From an uncultured Clostridia bacterium (lineage in GTDB: Bacteria; Bacillota; Clostridia; Christensenellales; UBA1242), in NCBI GenBank assembly GCA_944372505.1, contig CALVZK010000001.1, forward strand, positions 277,687 through 341,686: a stretch of DNA of 64,000 bases. The letters run 5' to 3'. The translations under genes and the position numbers were made by a program. Shown piece by piece: positions 62,295 through 64,000 of this stretch. The stretch's first letter is position 1; each line of letters begins with the position of its first letter. The notes beneath the pieces are model-generated. The model searched no databases and was not told the DNA's origin. It worked only from the letters and a program-made list of their open reading frames with translations.

Positions 62295-64000
62295 TTATAT
62301 TTTATGAATACTCTCTATTTCTTGTAAACTTTGGGCTTCTCTTTGAGAAACATCTTGCATCTTTCTTTCAACAAAATCATCTAAATTTTGATCCTTTAAA
62401 TCATAAATTTCGCCGATTTTACCAAAAACTGCCTTAAAAGCTTGATTGTTTATGGAAGGAACATTAAATGCTAAATTATATGTGTTTTCTAATGATTTTA
62501 AATACAAATCATTATCATCTAAAATTAATTTTTCTAAATTATTTTTTAATCTCTTTAAATTAGGAATATAATAATTTTCATTTGCAAAATTTTTTATATA
62601 ATCTCGCAGACACAAATGTTCTTGGTTAAGTTCTTTTTCTTTAAAAAATTGTTCATATTCATGTTTTTTTAATGACATTAATTTACATAATAAAACGATA
62701 TGCTTTTCTTCATCAAAAGCATTAAATCCGCGACGGTTAATCAAATCCAATGTAACATCTATTAAAGGTTCACTTCTAAAAAAGGCAATGTCGTTGGGAC
62801 AAAAATATGTTTGAATTTCAGGATGTTTTGCACAATAAAAATCAAATAAACATTCTTCTTTGTTTCTTTTATCTATTTCATTTTTTATTATTTTTTCCTT
62901 TAATTCCCTTTTATTATCACTTATTTCGCCAATACATTCTGTAGAAAGTAATCCGGTTTCTTCCCACAATTTATAATATAACTGTAAAAACCTAGAATAT
63001 TTTTGTGGCGAATCTGGATTTAACACCATTTCATTTAATGTTAATAAATTTTGACGCATTAAATCAAAACACCCTAAAGATAAGATATGATTTATATCCT
63101 GATAGTTTTTTTCGTCATTATTAAGATATTTTTTACATAAATTTTCCAATGTTTTTTTGTAACTTGGATTACTTAATAAAAGATATGTGTTCAACGGATT
63201 AGATACATGAAACAAAACTTTAAGAGATTTTTGTCTTGCCACTTCATTCGCAGTTAATAAACAATATTTAGCACCACCATGTTTGTTTTCGCTTTTTGCA
63301 GAATCCCAACATGGATCGGCATAAAAAATTCCATCTATATTATATTTTTCATCCTTTAATTTTACTAATATATTGGAATGTCCTCCAATATAACCTAAGT
63401 TTTCGTTAAATACATCTAATCCTTGTTCGTAGATGGTAATTTCGTCTCTGGTAGAAACTCTATCACAAATTGCTTTCATAAGAGAAGAATATCCCCCACA
63501 TACAATTTTGCCTCCTAATAAAACTGGAGCCCAATTGCTCGTTGTTTGATGAGCATAATCTCCTCCTTCGTTATAAACAAATCCTGAAACAATTTCATAA
63601 ACAAACATAAATTTTTCAAATGGTGACAATTTTTCTTTTTTATTACCATTTAATAGAGTTAATTTATTTATATCATTAACTATATCTTCTAAAATTTGAC
63701 TTGATTTTATTTGATCATCTAGTGAATATTTATATAAAAAATTTTTTTGTCCAACCTTAAAAGGAATATTTTTATTTGTCAAAAATTTTTCGATTTCTTT
63801 TAGCATTTTATTTTCTTCAGTATCTAAAAATACACCATCTTCACTTAAATAATTTATATCCAAACAAAAAAAATGCTTTTCTAAATCTGAATAATTTATA
63901 TCAGTCAAAAAACTTTTTATCAAATTTAAGCTGAAATTAATTTGTCCTTCTTTTATAAAATTCAATACAAATTTTTTTGATTTATGTTCCCCTAATTCTT
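62295..64000 (-). CDS. Transglutaminase-like cysteine protease-fold protein (5' end outside window)
   Basis: The visible 568 or so residues contain a transglutaminase-like core: SGFVYNEGG, NWAPVLLGGKIVCGGYSSLMKAI (nucleophile Cys), GGHSNILVKL (His) and GIFYADPCWDSA (Asp). The Cys-His-Asp triad is thus intact. About 300 mainly helical residues follow with no recognised domain. No membrane helix is seen in the visible part. The frame stays open to the window edge, so the TTG at 63965 is not the true start. It leads an operon with the Ig-like and MBL genes. Confidence 0.8.
   Translation of the reverse strand, partial: ELGEHKSKKFVLNFIKEGQINFSLNLIKSFLTDINYSDLEKHFFCLDINYLSEDGVFLDTEENKMLKEIEKFLTNKNIPFKVGQKNFLYKYSLDDQIKSSQILEDIVNDINKLTLLNGNKKEKLSPFEKFMFVYEIVSGFVYNEGGDYAHQTTSNWAPVLLGGKIVCGGYSSLMKAICDRVSTRDEITIYEQGLDVFNENLGYIGGHSNILVKLKDEKYNIDGIFYADPCWDSAKSENKHGGAKYCLLTANEVARQKSLKVLFHVSNPLNTYLLLSNPSYKKTLENLCKKYLNNDEKNYQDINHILSLGCFDLMRQNLLTLNEMVLNPDSPQKYSRFLQLYYKLWEETGLLSTECIGEISDNKRELKEKIIKNEIDKRNKEECLFDFYCAKHPEIQTYFCPNDIAFFRSEPLIDVTLDLINRRGFNAFDEEKHIVLLCKLMSLKKHEYEQFFKEKELNQEHLCLRDYIKNFANENYYIPNLKRLKNNLEKLILDDNDLYLKSLENTYNLAFNVPSINNQAFKAVFGKIGEIYDLKDQNLDDFVERKMQDVSQREAQSLQEIESIHKI

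Overview
The window comes from a very AT-rich, low-GC Gram-positive bacterium (Bacillota), most likely an uncultured, host-associated Clostridia- or Bacilli-like lineage. Signs of this are a T-box riboswitch ahead of glycyl-tRNA synthetase, a lipoteichoic-acid-synthase-like enzyme, YugP-type zinc peptidases, a DUF1540 protein, a PASTA-bearing class B penicillin-binding protein beside rsmH, and many perfectly spaced sigma-A promoters. UGA is a normal stop (for example at 17467, 22240 and 23362) and TGG encodes Trp, so the code is the standard bacterial one, not the Mycoplasma one. Both window edges cut genes: uvrC at the left and a transglutaminase-like protein at the right.

Layout. 1-16.5 kb: uvrC, an amino-acid-dehydrogenase-like gene with tmk, an M16 peptidase and a DUF2188 protein, an F420-ligase-family gene, alr, an LtaS-like sulfatase, a frame-shifted phosphodiesterase gene, a ZIP transporter and a 1270-residue DUF4011/helicase/nuclease protein resembling the single-gene defence system hhe. 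16.5-20.7 kb: rnhB, then a scarred island between two tRNA-Arg(ACG) copies. It holds a small kinase, three broken genes (two of them fused head to head at one breakpoint) and a structured insert inside a partial tRNA copy. 20.7-36 kb: an unknown 488-residue protein, a double GNAT protein, cardiolipin synthase and an 11-kb gene for a 3,678-residue surface protein with InlB-type repeats at its end. 36-42.4 kb: an ABC-F ATPase, T-box-glyQS, a large lipoprotein and a DUF1540 protein. 42.4-50 kb: two tandem YugP peptidases and a division/wall cluster (CvpA-like giant, rsmH, FtsL-like, PBP). 50-58 kb: WalJ-like hydrolase, a repeat-tailed unknown, an FkbM methyltransferase, a phosphoribosyltransferase, tRNA-Leu, a PGDYG-like protein, a MATE fragment and an HD-domain protein with a probable attenuator. 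58-64 kb: an unknown 188-residue protein, tRNA-Ile with a rearranged partial copy, a DUF4186 protein, and a three-gene operon of transglutaminase-like, Ig-like and ComEC-type metallo-beta-lactamase proteins.

Two themes stand out. First, four genes (6836 minus, 17177 minus, 43878 minus, 50624 plus) have the same arrangement: a -35 box, 17 bp, a -10 box, exactly 6 nt, then ATG, with no Shine-Dalgarno. This points to leaderless mRNAs beside ordinary Shine-Dalgarno genes. Second, two different tRNA loci (Arg and Ile) carry partial tRNA copies broken by clusters of small perfect hairpins with three-base loops, which may mark an undescribed tRNA-associated palindromic element. No CRISPR array, intact transposase or integrase is visible.
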